From Mayamaea pseudoterrestris (taxonomy: Eukaryota; Bacillariophyta; Bacillariophyceae; Sellaphorales; Sellaphoraceae): a stretch of 64,000 bases of DNA. The DNA lies in assembly GCA_027923505.1 (NCBI GenBank), contig BROI01000033.1, forward strand, positions 214,136 through 278,135, in the 5' to 3' direction. Below are positions 1-9,922 of the stretch, piece after piece. The notes below the pieces were generated by a model. The model did not search any database. It was not told the DNA's origin and was given only the letters and a program-made list of their open reading frames with translations. The position numbers and the translations under genes are program-made. Position 1 is the stretch's first letter. Each line of letters opens with the position of its first letter.

Positions 1-2744
1 TGGGGTGGTGGCCCCTCTTGGATCATTCCATGCTGTAGGCCTCCAGGCAGTCCATATTTTTTTACCGTTCGAGACTCATCCTCTGTCAATGGCACACCCT
101 AGACATGTTTTGCCTTACTCATTGGGTATTTGGTGCGGGGGGCATTTAGTGGTAATTGCAAATTTGGGGTGTTGGCCACACACCCATAGTGCGAGCAACC
201 CATGGTGTCAGCGCACTCCAGGCAGTCCATTTTGCACCATTTCAGACCATCGCTCCTGTCAATGGCACACCGTGGACATGTTTTGCCTGACTCATTGGGT
301 TGTTGGGTGGCCAGGGCATGGGGCATCGTAGTGGTATGATTCCATAATTTGGGGTGTTTGCCACACCCACATCTTGTAAGACCATTCCATGCTGTAGGCC
401 TCCAGGCAGTCGTTTTTGTACCATGTCAGAGCCATCACTCGTAATCAATGGACATGTTTTGCGCTGACTCATTGGGTTGTTGGGTGATCAGGAGATGGGG
501 CATTGTAGTGGTATGATTCCATAATTAGGGGTGTTGGCCACACCCATTTGCAGATGGTGTAGGCCTCCAGGCAGACTCCGTTTCATGCACACCCTGGTCA
601 TGTTTTGCCTGACTCATTGAGTTGTGCCATTGTTTACCTGTTTAGCGTGTGTGAGCTAAATTCCATGCAGCGACCAGGCAGTCCTTTTCCATGTCAGACC
701 ACCTCATGTCAATGGCACACCTGGACATGTTTTGCATGACTCATTGGGTTGATGGTGGAGTCAGGACGGGGCATTGTAGTGGTATGATTCGCATTTGGTT
801 ATTGGCCACACCCATTGCTGATAATTTGTATTTTTGCCTCCACGATCGTTTCTCTATTTCAGCCCATCCTCATGTCAATGGCACACCCTGGACATGTTTT
901 GCCACAAACTTCATGGGTTGTTGGGTGGCCAGGGCATGGGGCATTAATAGTGGTATGATTCCCATAATTTGGGTGTTGGGTGACAGGCACGGGCATTGTA
1001 GTGTACATGATTCCATACTTGGGGTGTTGGCCACACCCATCTTGCAGACCATTCCATGCTGTAGGCCTCCAGGCAGTCCTGCTTTGCACCATGTCAGACC
1101 ATCCTCATGTCAATGGCACACCCTGGACATGTTTTGCCTGACTCATTGGGTTGTTGGGTGGCCAGGCACGGGGCATTGTAGTGGTATGATTCCATAATTT
1201 GGGGTGTTGGCCAGCCACCAATCTTGCAGACCATTCCATAGTGGTTAGACCTCCCAAGGCAGTCCGTTTTCTACCATTTCAGACCATCCTCATGTCAATG
1301 GCACACCCTGGACATGTTTTGCCTGAATCATTAGGGTTTTGGGTGGCCAGGGCACGGGGCATTGTAGTGGGTATGATTCCATAATTGTGGGGGGTGTTGG
1401 CCACACCCATCCTGCAGACCACCCATCCGTAGTGTAGGCCTCCAGGCAGTTCGTTTGCACCATGCTTCAGACCATCCTCATGCCAATGACACCACCAAGG
1501 ACATGTTTTGCAAGAAACTCATTGGGTTGTTGGGTGATCAGGGCACGCTGGGCATTGTAGTGGTATGATTCCATACTTGGGGGTGTTGGGTTTCCCCATC
1601 CTGCAGATTCTGGTGTAGGCCTCCAGGCAGTCCGTTTTGCACCATTTCAACCATCCTCATGTCAATACGGCACACCCTAGACATGTTTTGCCTGACTCAT
1701 TGGGTTGTTGGGTGGCCAGGGCATGGGGCATTGTAGTGGTAAGATTCGCATTCTGGGGTGTTGGCCACACTCCAGCCTGCAGACCATTCCATGGTGTAGG
1801 CCTTCCAGGCAGTCCGTTTTTGCACCATGTCAGACCATCCTCATGTCTTCAGGCACACCCTGATGTTGTGCATGACTCATTGGGTTGTTGGGTGGCCAGG
1901 GCACGGGGTGTATATGATTCCATAATTTGGGGTGTTGGTCACATCCTGCAACATTCCATGGTGAGCCTCCAGGCAGTCCGTTTTGCACCATGTCAGACCA
2001 TTCATGTCCATGGCACACCCCACATGTTTTGCATGACTCATTGTTGTTGGGATCAGGCATTGTAATGGTATGATTCCATAATTTGGGGTGTTGGCCACAC
2101 CCATCTTGCAGACCATTCCGTGGTGTAGGCCTCCCGGCAGTCCGTTTTGCACCATGTCAGACCATCCTCATGTCAATGGCACACCCTGGACATGTTTTGC
2201 CTGACTCATTGGGTTGTTGGGTGGCCAGGGCACGGGGCATTGTAATGGTATGATTCCATAATTTGGGGTGTTGGCCATTGCCACACCCATCTTGCAGACC
2301 ATTCCGTGGTGTAGGCCTCCCGGCAGTCCGTTTGGCACCATGGCATTCAATCCTCATGCCAATGGCTCACCCTGGACATGTTTTGCCTGACTCATTGGGT
2401 TGTTGGGTGACCAGGGCACAGGGCATTGTAGTGGTATGATTCCATAATTGGGGGTGTTGGCCACACCCACCCTGCAGACCATTCCATGGTGTAGGCCTCC
2501 CAGCATTTCGTTTTGCACCATGTCAGGCCATCCTCATGCCAATGGCTCACCCTGGACATGTTTTGTCTGACTCATTGGGTCGTTGGGTGGCCAGGGCATG
2601 GGGCATTGTAGTGGTATGATTCCATAATTTAGGGTGTTGGGCACCCCATCCTGCAGACCATTCCATGGTGTAGGCCTCCCGGCAGTCCGTTTTGCACCAT
2701 GTCAGGCCATCCTCATGTCAATGGCACACCCTGGACATGTTTTG
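1..2744 (+). repeat. Satellite family A, ~180-bp tandem monomer, about 15 copies
   Basis: The segment is head-to-tail copies of one monomer. The landmark GACCATTCC recurs at 2111, 2297, 2477 and 2656, giving spacings of 186, 180 and 179 bp. Each copy carries GGGTGTTGGCCACACCC, a 6-bp inverted repeat (GGGTGT/ACACCC) around TGGCC. Copies before about 2.0 kb have many small insertions and deletions; copies from 2.1 to 2.7 kb are more regular. The array runs off the left edge, so its true size is unknown. I see no coding capacity; open frames across it are broken and inconsistent between copies. It shares no clear sequence with families B and C. Confidence 0.93.
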
Positions 2745-3897
2745 CATAAGTGGAAGCAGTGTATGCTACGGCATGGTTTAGCAATGGAAGCGTAAAGTGA
2801 AAGCGCACATAGCAGGAACAATGGCTAGGCCCATCATGTTATGGTTCATAAAACAATGAAATGGAGACTATACCATGCCATGGCACCCAACCAGTACCCT
2901 AGCATGACAGCATAGGCCTGTTTGACTTATTAACAATGCTTTAAAGCCTCCTTCAGCAAGTGGCGGAAGCCTGGTTGGTGTTTGGCAGTCAACTGGTGTG
3001 TTTGTTTTCAAACTGTCTCTGGAGCATTGGCCAGAGCCTGGCCAAAGACTGATGCATGAAACCAATTCCATGGATTGGAACAATCACTTACATATATGTT
3101 TTGGGTTTCTGCGCAAGAATGGAGCATTCCAAGTGCTTGTGGGCGCCAGAGCAAGTGGCATATAGCAGGAACAATGGCTAGGCCCATCATCTTATGGTTC
3201 ATAAAACAAAGACATGGAGACTATACCATGCCATGGCGCCCTTCCACTACAATGGCTGGACAGCATTGGCCTTATTGACTGATCAATGATGCACGGAAGC
3301 CTTTTTCAGCAAGTGGTAGGAGCCTGGTTGGTGTTGGGCAGTCAGCTGGTGTCGTCGCTTCCACACAGTCTCTGGAGTCTACCATCCTATGAGCACCTGC
3401 ATGACCAAACACTTTTCCCATATGTTCATCTGGTGTGGTGAATCCCTTCCGTTTGTTTCTCCTTCCAATCTTTGCAGCTAAAGTGCTGCACCCTTGCCCT
3501 ACATTATCCAGAAAAAGTAAATTAAGAGCCTTTTTGGGCTTTTAATTTGCTTTGCAATGGCTCCTATACTCTATATGGTGTCTAGGCACTACCACTAATG
3601 CTATTGCAGATACAAGTACACTTTGTATATACGTACATGCAACATACTGGTGTGTTCAAAACGAGGGCGTCGCAGTGGTAACTGGAACAACAATGACAAC
3701 CGGCAAGTGCGCCTCCGAGCTGGCCCGCCCTTCGGCGCCGCGACGACGAACATGAGAATCCTTTCCGTGATTTGGCGGAGCTCACAACGCAGCATCGGAT
3801 CTTTCGAGTCTTCAGCAGCGAAGCAAGCACGAAGCGTACTTGTTCATTACCACTATCAATACGTCCACAGCCGTTGTAAAACCATTGCAAGTCAAAC
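2745..3897. repeat. Non-coding spacer with a two-copy ~200-bp direct repeat, 353 bp apart
   Basis: A block beginning near AGCAGGAACAATGGCTAGGC at 2811 recurs at 3164. Similarity continues to about 3000 and 3355, through CATGCCATGG and GCCTGGTTGGTGTT, with scattered substitutions and small indels. It could be the remnant of a longer tandem array next to satellite A. No gene is recognisable. An imperfect hairpin lies at 3519-3548. From 3560 to 3897 I see nothing except the likely 5' leader of the next ORF. Confidence 0.7.
3519..3548. other. Imperfect 12-bp inverted repeat with T-rich loop
   Basis: AAATTAAGAGCC at 3519-3530 pairs with GGCTTTTAATTT at 3537-3548 with one G-T position, across a 6-base loop TTTTTG. 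It lies in the spacer 350 bp upstream of the DDLP-repeat ORF. It could be a transcript hairpin or a small mobile-element footprint; nothing decides between these. Confidence 0.4.
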
Positions 3898-4374
3898 ATG
3901 TCGGAACTGGAGCTTATCGAACGCTCCCGAGCGCTTCAACTCGAGCGGGAAGCTGTCGCCGAAGAAACGTTTTTCAAAATGATTGATGCGGCCGTGGAGA
4001 TGGAAGCCTTGGAGATGGCTCCGACTCGACGCACCATTTCTGGGGTTCAATTGGAACGTCACGATGACTTGCCCGATGACTTGCCCGATGACTTGCCCGA
4101 TGACTTGCCCGATGACTTGCCCGATGATTTGCCCGATGATTTGCCCGATGACTTGCCCGATGACTTGCCCGATGACTTGAGTGTAATGCAGAAGGACATT
4201 GAAGAGTTGAAGGCTCGCCAGGGTACTCAGGCCAAGGAACATGAGTCACTGAAAGAAATCGTAACAAAGTTGGAACAAAAAAAGGAAGAGGAAGAGGATC
4301 GCAAGGCGAAGGAAGAGGCTGCCAAGAAGCGCAAGTTCATGAATCGTTTGCTTTCTCGCTTGGGCTGGAAATGA
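3898..4374 (+). CDS. Small hypothetical protein with DDLP repeats and a charged coiled-coil tail
   Basis: This 158-residue single-exon frame is not a family I recognise. Residues 1-50 are mixed and charged (MSELELIERSRALQLERE...). Residues ~56-94 are nine tandem DDLP units plus a final DDL, encoded by a 12-bp minisatellite. The rest is a heptad-like, Lys/Glu-rich stretch (KDIEELKARQ ... LEQKKEEEEDRKAKEEAAK) ending in a basic amphipathic tail (MNRLLSRLGWK). The frame stays open on both sides of the repeat, and the flanks have protein-like composition, which supports a real gene. It has no signal peptide or membrane segment. The start ATG follows CAAGTCAAAC. Without homologues it could be a lineage-restricted protein; function is unknown. 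Confidence 0.6.
   Translation: MSELELIERSRALQLEREAVAEETFFKMIDAAVEMEALEMAPTRRTISGVQLERHDDLPDDLPDDLPDDLPDDLPDDLPDDLPDDLPDDLPDDLSVMQKDIEELKARQGTQAKEHESLKEIVTKLEQKKEEEEDRKAKEEAAKKRKFMNRLLSRLGWK
4063..4179 (+). repeat. 12-bp coding minisatellite (GATGACTTGCCC)~9.75
   Basis: GATGACTTGCCC is repeated almost perfectly, with two copies changed to GATGATTTGCCC (both silent). A 12-bp unit keeps the frame, so copy-number change would lengthen or shorten the DDLP tract without a frameshift. Confidence 0.95.
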
Positions 4375-6120
4375 AGGCGAAAGCAACAGCGACAGATGAT
4401 TGGCAGGATGCAGCGTTTGCATTAGGATTGGAGTGTTTATACATGTTTTGAAATATACGGTCGGATCACAGTAACGAATTATAATGAAGACTTTTTCAAT
4501 GACTTTATTGTAGCATAGCGTTTACTTGCTACTTGCGTTGACGTTGAACAAAACTTCGTTTTCGTCGCTGGCAAAAGGAGCAGGAGTCCACGATTCGTCG
4601 AGCGTGCATCCTGATGCAATAGCAAACTATTTCGCCCAAGTTCCATCAATGCTTTTCCAATATTAACGCTCCGCTCATTCGTTCGTTCGCGCAGTCGGGA
4701 CGTCAAATGTTGGACGTTTCGTTTTGCGTGCATGCATGCAACGCAACACGCAATCGTAGGCTTGGACGAACCTTTTTAAACGAGCTCCAATCGACAGTTG
4801 ACGCGCATGTCAATCGGTGACGACGACGACGGCTGCTGCTGCTGCTGCTGCAGCTGTGCTGCGCTGCATCAATGGTGAGCGAATGCGTCAAAAGCAGCAG
4901 ACGCCTCGCCGAGCGGCGACATTCAATCGAATCAAGTATTGACATGAGCGTCGCTTTCAAGCCTTTTGTAAAGTTGCAAGAGTCCATATTGTCGGTCTTG
5001 GTGGCTCCCTTGGACACTGCAGTGATTGATACAGCGCCTTCGTTCGATCCATCTGCTGATTCAAGCCACAAGGATGCTAACAGCGCAGCATTGTGCGCGG
5101 AAGCGAGTGAGACTGCTTCCAACGTTTGCATCGTCTAGTAGTATACACGAAAGCGTGCCGAGCAACTGGTAACAACTGGTAAGTCGAATTCGCCCCATCA
5201 TTCCGTCGAATGTTTGCAAGTCGTTCGAAAAGCCGCGCGTTCATTTGTGCACCAATCGTCCGACGCCGACGCTGCTCCAGTAAGTGATGACGCTACTCTG
5301 CACGTGGCGCAAGGCTTTGCATCGGCTTCCAATGCGCTGCTGTTGAGCGTTTGCTTGAACGAATTCAATTGATTGCGTTGTTCAGTGCAGTATGTCGTCG
5401 CGTGTATCGACTTCAATTTGCATACGTAGCTGCTTCACGCACATGCCGCAGACATTCCATAGACTGGCTAGACTTTTGCTTCATCCGATCAAGTCAAGAT
5501 GCAGTAGTCGCCGACTCGCAATCAGATTGGGTGAAAGCGTCGACTCGTCGGCAGTCGGCATCGGCGCTGCATCATCGTCGTTGCTGCATGAATGTATGTT
5601 TTTGAATGGATGGCCGCGCTTTGAAAATCATTGAAAGTTCTAAACTGATCTTATTACTGCCTCCTCGCGACTGCATGAATCAGTTATGGCGCTGGAGATG
5701 ACTGGCTAAAATGTTTGGTCGACTACCATCTGGGAGGTCGACCAGCGTTCGTCGTCCAAGATTTCGAGGCCGATCGTAACGCATATCACGTTTAGGAGTA
5801 CCGTGTGAGTACCGATGACTGCAGATGACTTTTGATAGTTTGCGTAACGAATGAAAACGCGCTTGGAAGCATGATCATGATGTTGATTACGTTATTCCCA
5901 GTCCGACACCAGAATGTCGCACCTCATTGAATGGCAAATCGCGAGGCCATCACCTTCATCAGTCAATTGCACTAAACCATTGAACCTGCATGGCAGAGAA
6001 TCTCACAATATGGTCTGCGGATTGGTGACTTGGTTGCAGTAACCGTATCAAAAGACGGTCAAATCGGAGGTATGCTGTCAATGCCAGCTACAGTTAGCCT
6101 AGGCAAACTATCTCCGGACC
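4375..6120. other. Spacer with no convincing gene
   Basis: I see no recognisable gene. A GCT/GCA trinucleotide run lies near 4831-4855. A plus-strand ATG frame at 4872-5138 (88 residues) and a minus-strand frame over 4703-5131 overlap each other. Neither has a recognisable domain, and the minus frame is low-complexity (Ser/Arg from the GCT run), so I do not call either. The 3' end of the DDLP gene and the 5' flank of the tRNA fall here. Confidence 0.6.
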
Positions 6121-6191
6121 GCATCATTAGTTTAGTGGTAAAATTCCTGCCTTCCAAGCAGGTGTCCAGGGTTCGATTCCCTGATGATGCA
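6121..6191 (+). tRNA. tRNA-Gly (anticodon UCC)
   Basis: The cloverleaf folds completely. Acceptor GCATCAT pairs with ATGATGC. The D arm contains AGTGGTA. The anticodon stem CCTGC/GCAGG encloses the loop CTTCCAA (anticodon TCC). The T arm is CAGGG-TTCGATT-CCCTG. The discriminator base is A at 6191 and no CCA is encoded, as in nuclear tRNA genes. There is no intron. The internal A box (TTAGTTTAGTGG) and B box (GGTTCGATTCC) are present for Pol III. Confidence 0.97.
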
Positions 6192-6199
6192 ACGCATAA

Positions 6200-6204
6200 T
6201 TTTT
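6200..6204 (+). terminator. Pol III terminator (T5) of tRNA-Gly
   Basis: A run of five T residues begins 9 bases after the discriminator base, the expected Pol III stop signal for the tRNA gene. Confidence 0.75.
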
Positions 6205-6465
6205 ATATTGCTTCATTGGCGAATATCTTTCCATACTGTAATACAAATTGTTGTTGTGAAGTCCGGGAGTCCATTGTCCATGGTATTTGCAAGCCGCGCC
6301 ATGGCAAATTCGATCGAATCAGAGAATGTCGGAACGGTAATCGAATGGCGTCGCATCGCGGATCTCGCTCTTCGCGCATCGACGCCATGGAGGACGACGA
6401 GGGACGAGACCTCTTCTGCAACAGTCACAACCGTTTCATCAGCGCTACTTTAACTTTATATAAAA

Positions 6466-9400
6466 ATGCGACTATTACTTGCAGTCGTTTCTGCGACTGC
6501 GCTTTTCACTCTTGCAGTGACTGGATTGGAGGAGGAGCAGCACCAAGAATCACTTGGCAGTCGCCGCAGCAATAATGATCCAGCCACTTTCGTTCTTCCT
6601 GCTTCAATTCATCATCGAAGGCTTTCAACAAGCCTGGAGCCGATAGATGACACTGAAACCAATTCAAATAGTTCCGCTGCTGCTGATGACGACGACACTG
6701 CGGCCTTTGACGCTGCCGTTCAAGCCGAGATTCGACGGACCGATGCCGTTTTGTTTCCATGCTTTTCCATTGTGATTGGCGTCCTGGTTTACTACACGCT
6801 TTCACGGATTCCATTTCTGCATCAGTGGCTTCCATACACGGCCGCCATGTTTGTCATTGGAGCAATGCTTGGTGTCGGTGAGTCAAAGGAAGGAAGGAAG
6901 GAAATGACGACAAGGCAGTGCGAGACGTGACGCATTCAGCAACTCCTTCATTCTTCGTCACACTCACACGTTTTTCTCGCCACGCAGGATGCACGCTGAC
7001 CGGCAATTCCACCAAGCGATTGAACGACGCTGTACAAGTATGGACCAATATCGATGCCGAAGTCTTGATGCTCATATTTTTACCTGGCCTCATTTACAAG
7101 GAGATTGCCATTGGTCTCAACGTTTACCTTTTTCGCGCGTCCATTTGGCAATCCTTCGTGTTTGCCTTTCCCATGGTTTTGGCTGGAGCCTCGCTGACGG
7201 CAGTCTTTGTCTATTACGTCTTTCCATACCAGTGGTCATTCAATCTTTGCATGATCTTTGGAAGCATTCTTTCGGCGACCGACACAGTCTCAGTGGCGGC
7301 GCTCATGAATGAGCTTGGAGCATCGCCTCGACTAAAGGTTCATGTCAGTGGAGAGTCACTGCTCAACGACGGTTCCGTCATTGTCTTTTACTCGATTTTT
7401 ACGCTAAGGTACTTGTACGAACTTGGGATTGAAGGAGTTGGCGAAGGTACGTTCCTTGGCGGTGTGCGTTTGGAGGCGTTTGCAATACGAATGGCAAGCT
7501 GCGTCGGCGACGACCAGCCTCGTTGCACATGTCTCACTCATCATTGCTCGCATTATATCAGAGGTTGACTTTGCGCTTGGTGTGGCGCTCTTCTTTCGCA
7601 AGTCACTCGGAGGAGTTGCTGTCGGCTTGGCGTTTGGAATTGGTACCATTTTCCTTATTAGCATTCTTAACCACCGATTTAACCAGGAGGAAAATGTCAT
7701 GGAAGTGGCTGCCATGTTGGGAATGATTTACGCTGGATACTTTGTTGCGGACTACGTATGCGAGCTCAGTGGCGTGTTGGCGACGGTCATTCAAGGAATT
7801 ACGATCAAATTCTTGGGTCGCGCCATGATGAACGACAAGCGGTTGTTGGACGACTTTTGGACGCTAATTGAAAACTTGTTAAATACGGTGCTGTTTACGC
7901 TAGGAGGTGTCGTATGGGGGAATATTTTGGTCGAGCAATCAACAACGTTTGACGCACTTGAGTGGGGGTATCTCATTTTACTTTACGTGGTCCTGACCGT
8001 CATTCGAGCTCTCATCTTCTTTGGAGCTTATCCAATCACCAAAAACATTGGCCTTGGAACGTGCTGGCGCGAAACAGTGTTTCAAATACATGCTGGACTG
8101 CGCGGTGCCGTTGGTATAACGCTAGCCTTGGCGCTCAACGCCCAAATCAGTCATCTTGGGGCGACGGGCAACTTGGATCCAATCTACATTGATCAGACGC
8201 GCAAGGCATTTGGTTTCGTTGGTGGTATTGCCTTCATGACTCTCATTATCAATGCCCCAACGTGCAAGCCACTGCTCATCTACCTCAACTTGTCAGAATC
8301 GAGCGAAACGCGTGACAAGATTCTGAACTCGTTTCGGACGCACTTTCGAAAGCAAGCCATTGCTGAAATGGTGGAACTGCTTGCTCAACCAAGATTCAAG
8401 CACGTCAACTTTTCCTTCATTGAGCATCACATTTCCTTCTTGGCTGATCTCACAAAACCAGAGCTCATGGAAGCTGTGGAACGACGCAAGGTCACTACTT
8501 TGCCAAGCGAGTATACGCCGCCGCATCTTGGAAAGATTCTTCAGCATTTTAATGACGATGACGGTGAAGCGGCGGAGGCGCCATTGCTGTTTAATAACTC
8601 CATGGTGTCGACGACTGGCGGCAAGTTTGAGCCAATTATAGAGGGTGTCATGAGTGCTTCCTTGACTCGTGAGCCGTCGGATATCTCATCGCAAGAAATG
8701 ACGCCAGAGGACAAGGAGGCATGCCCTAATTTGTTCGAGTGCCGATCCTTGTTTCTGGACATTTTAAAATCTGCGTATGACATGCAAGTTTCCGAGGGTG
8801 AGCTGGTGCAACGATTATTCCTGACTGTTGCCTTGGAGCGTTCCCTTGACCTTGCGCGAGACCAAGTGGCAAATGGTCAACCGCTGTCGGACTGGAACTT
8901 TGTCAATAGCATCGACTCATCGCTTGTCAAGGTTGATCGGACGTTGAAGCACAGTCGGTGCATTCTTTCGTGCTTGGAACGCATTCGCCCTGGCCTGCGC
9001 GAGCAGTGGAAGCAAGCGAGTTTTCGTTTGAACATTGAGCGAGCCATGGCATTCATGGCCGCTCATCGGTACGCGCAAGACTTTTTGAAGCGAGACGCGG
9101 AGAATGTGGATCCATGCTTGTCCAAAGCGGCAAAGATTGTCTTGCAGGAGAGCGAGGAAGAATGGCTCAAGGCTGAAATGGCTTTAAACCAACGGAATCC
9201 AGCCTTTGTTGAACGTTCCGTTTCGCACAAGTTTTGTTCCATTCTGTTGCACTCGTCCATTATTTACATTGGAACGCTTGTTGGGCAAGGGTTGCTGCGC
9301 GAGCAAGAAGCCGAGCACTGGGTCAGGGAGGTAGAAAAGGAATTGGACGGCGTGAACAAGTGCCATCGTGGGCATGGCGTTCGAGCGCGCCAATGCAGCA

Positions 9401-9471
9401 ACATGTCAGATATGAAGAGGACGGAACGGATGCGCCAAGTGAGCAGTATGTCCGATTTGCTTAAATCTTGA
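6466..9471 (+). CDS. Na+/H+ antiporter, CPA1 family (SOS1/NHX7-like), three exons
   Basis: Inferred CDS is join(6466..6877, 6988..7446, 7562..9471), 926 residues. Introns of 110 and 115 bp (GTGAGT...CAG, GTACGT...CAG) restore the frame exactly. It should exchange Na+ or K+ for H+ across a membrane. A hydrophobic N-terminus (residues 1-20) may be a signal peptide. A hydrophilic spacer follows, then about 11-12 membrane segments. Family landmarks are FLPGLIYK, SATDTVSVAAL, GESLLNDGSVIVF (Asn264-Asp265, the ND pair of electroneutral exchangers) and GLRGAVGITLALAL. The last ~480 residues are cytosolic and of the long-tail SOS1 type, but I see no clear cyclic-nucleotide domain. Which membrane it occupies is not shown. 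A TATA-like TTTATATAAAA directly abuts the ATG. Confidence 0.9.
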
Positions 9472-9922
9472 GTACTCTACGAGATCTTGAATGCAGGTGA
9501 ATCATTTGCATTCACCAGCGGAGCGGATCGGATTGACGTGCGAGCAAGCTTTCCACATGAGCACTACCTCGTCACCTCGGTAACCATCTACCATTAGAGT
9601 TTATTAGTCAGCATTAAACCTATATCTTAGCGTTGTCCGTTAATATTAGCTATTCTTCTTGCACAGAAGGAGTTGGTGAGCATTCTGACGAGGCCAAGTA
9701 CGTGTGACGCGACGAACGTGAACAGAATTACTCTTCTGCGTGCGTCATCCTCTTTCCAATTAATTCATGACTAATTTGCGACCGCCAGAGAGTGTTTTCG
9801 TCACATTCCACCACCCAACTTTTTCTTTCGCCCATGCAGATTCGTTCCATCGTTCGACCCATCACATTCGACTACAGTACAATAGGACTGGCGAAGATAA
9901 GCAAGTCAATAGGTGCAATAAC
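9472..9922. promoter_or_regulatory. Intergenic: 3' end of the antiporter and promoter/leader of TypA
   Basis: 451 bp between two genes on the same strand. No ORF with coding character is present and no known motif stands out. An ATG at 9767 is in frame with TypA, but using it would bury the signal peptide under 52 extra residues, so I treat 9767-9922 as leader. Confidence 0.5.

Noticed and set aside
1-2744. Telomeric repeats
   Set aside because: Single TTAGGG-like words occur (near 1331) but there is no short tandem telomeric motif; the period is ~180 bp.
4703-5138. Overlapping small frames on both strands in the spacer
   Set aside because: They depend on a GCT repeat, overlap each other and show no domain or conserved feature.
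6030-6575. 181-codon plus-strand frame overlapping the tRNA and antiporter start
   Set aside because: It contains the whole tRNA-Gly gene and runs into antiporter exon 1 in another frame; no protein-like features.
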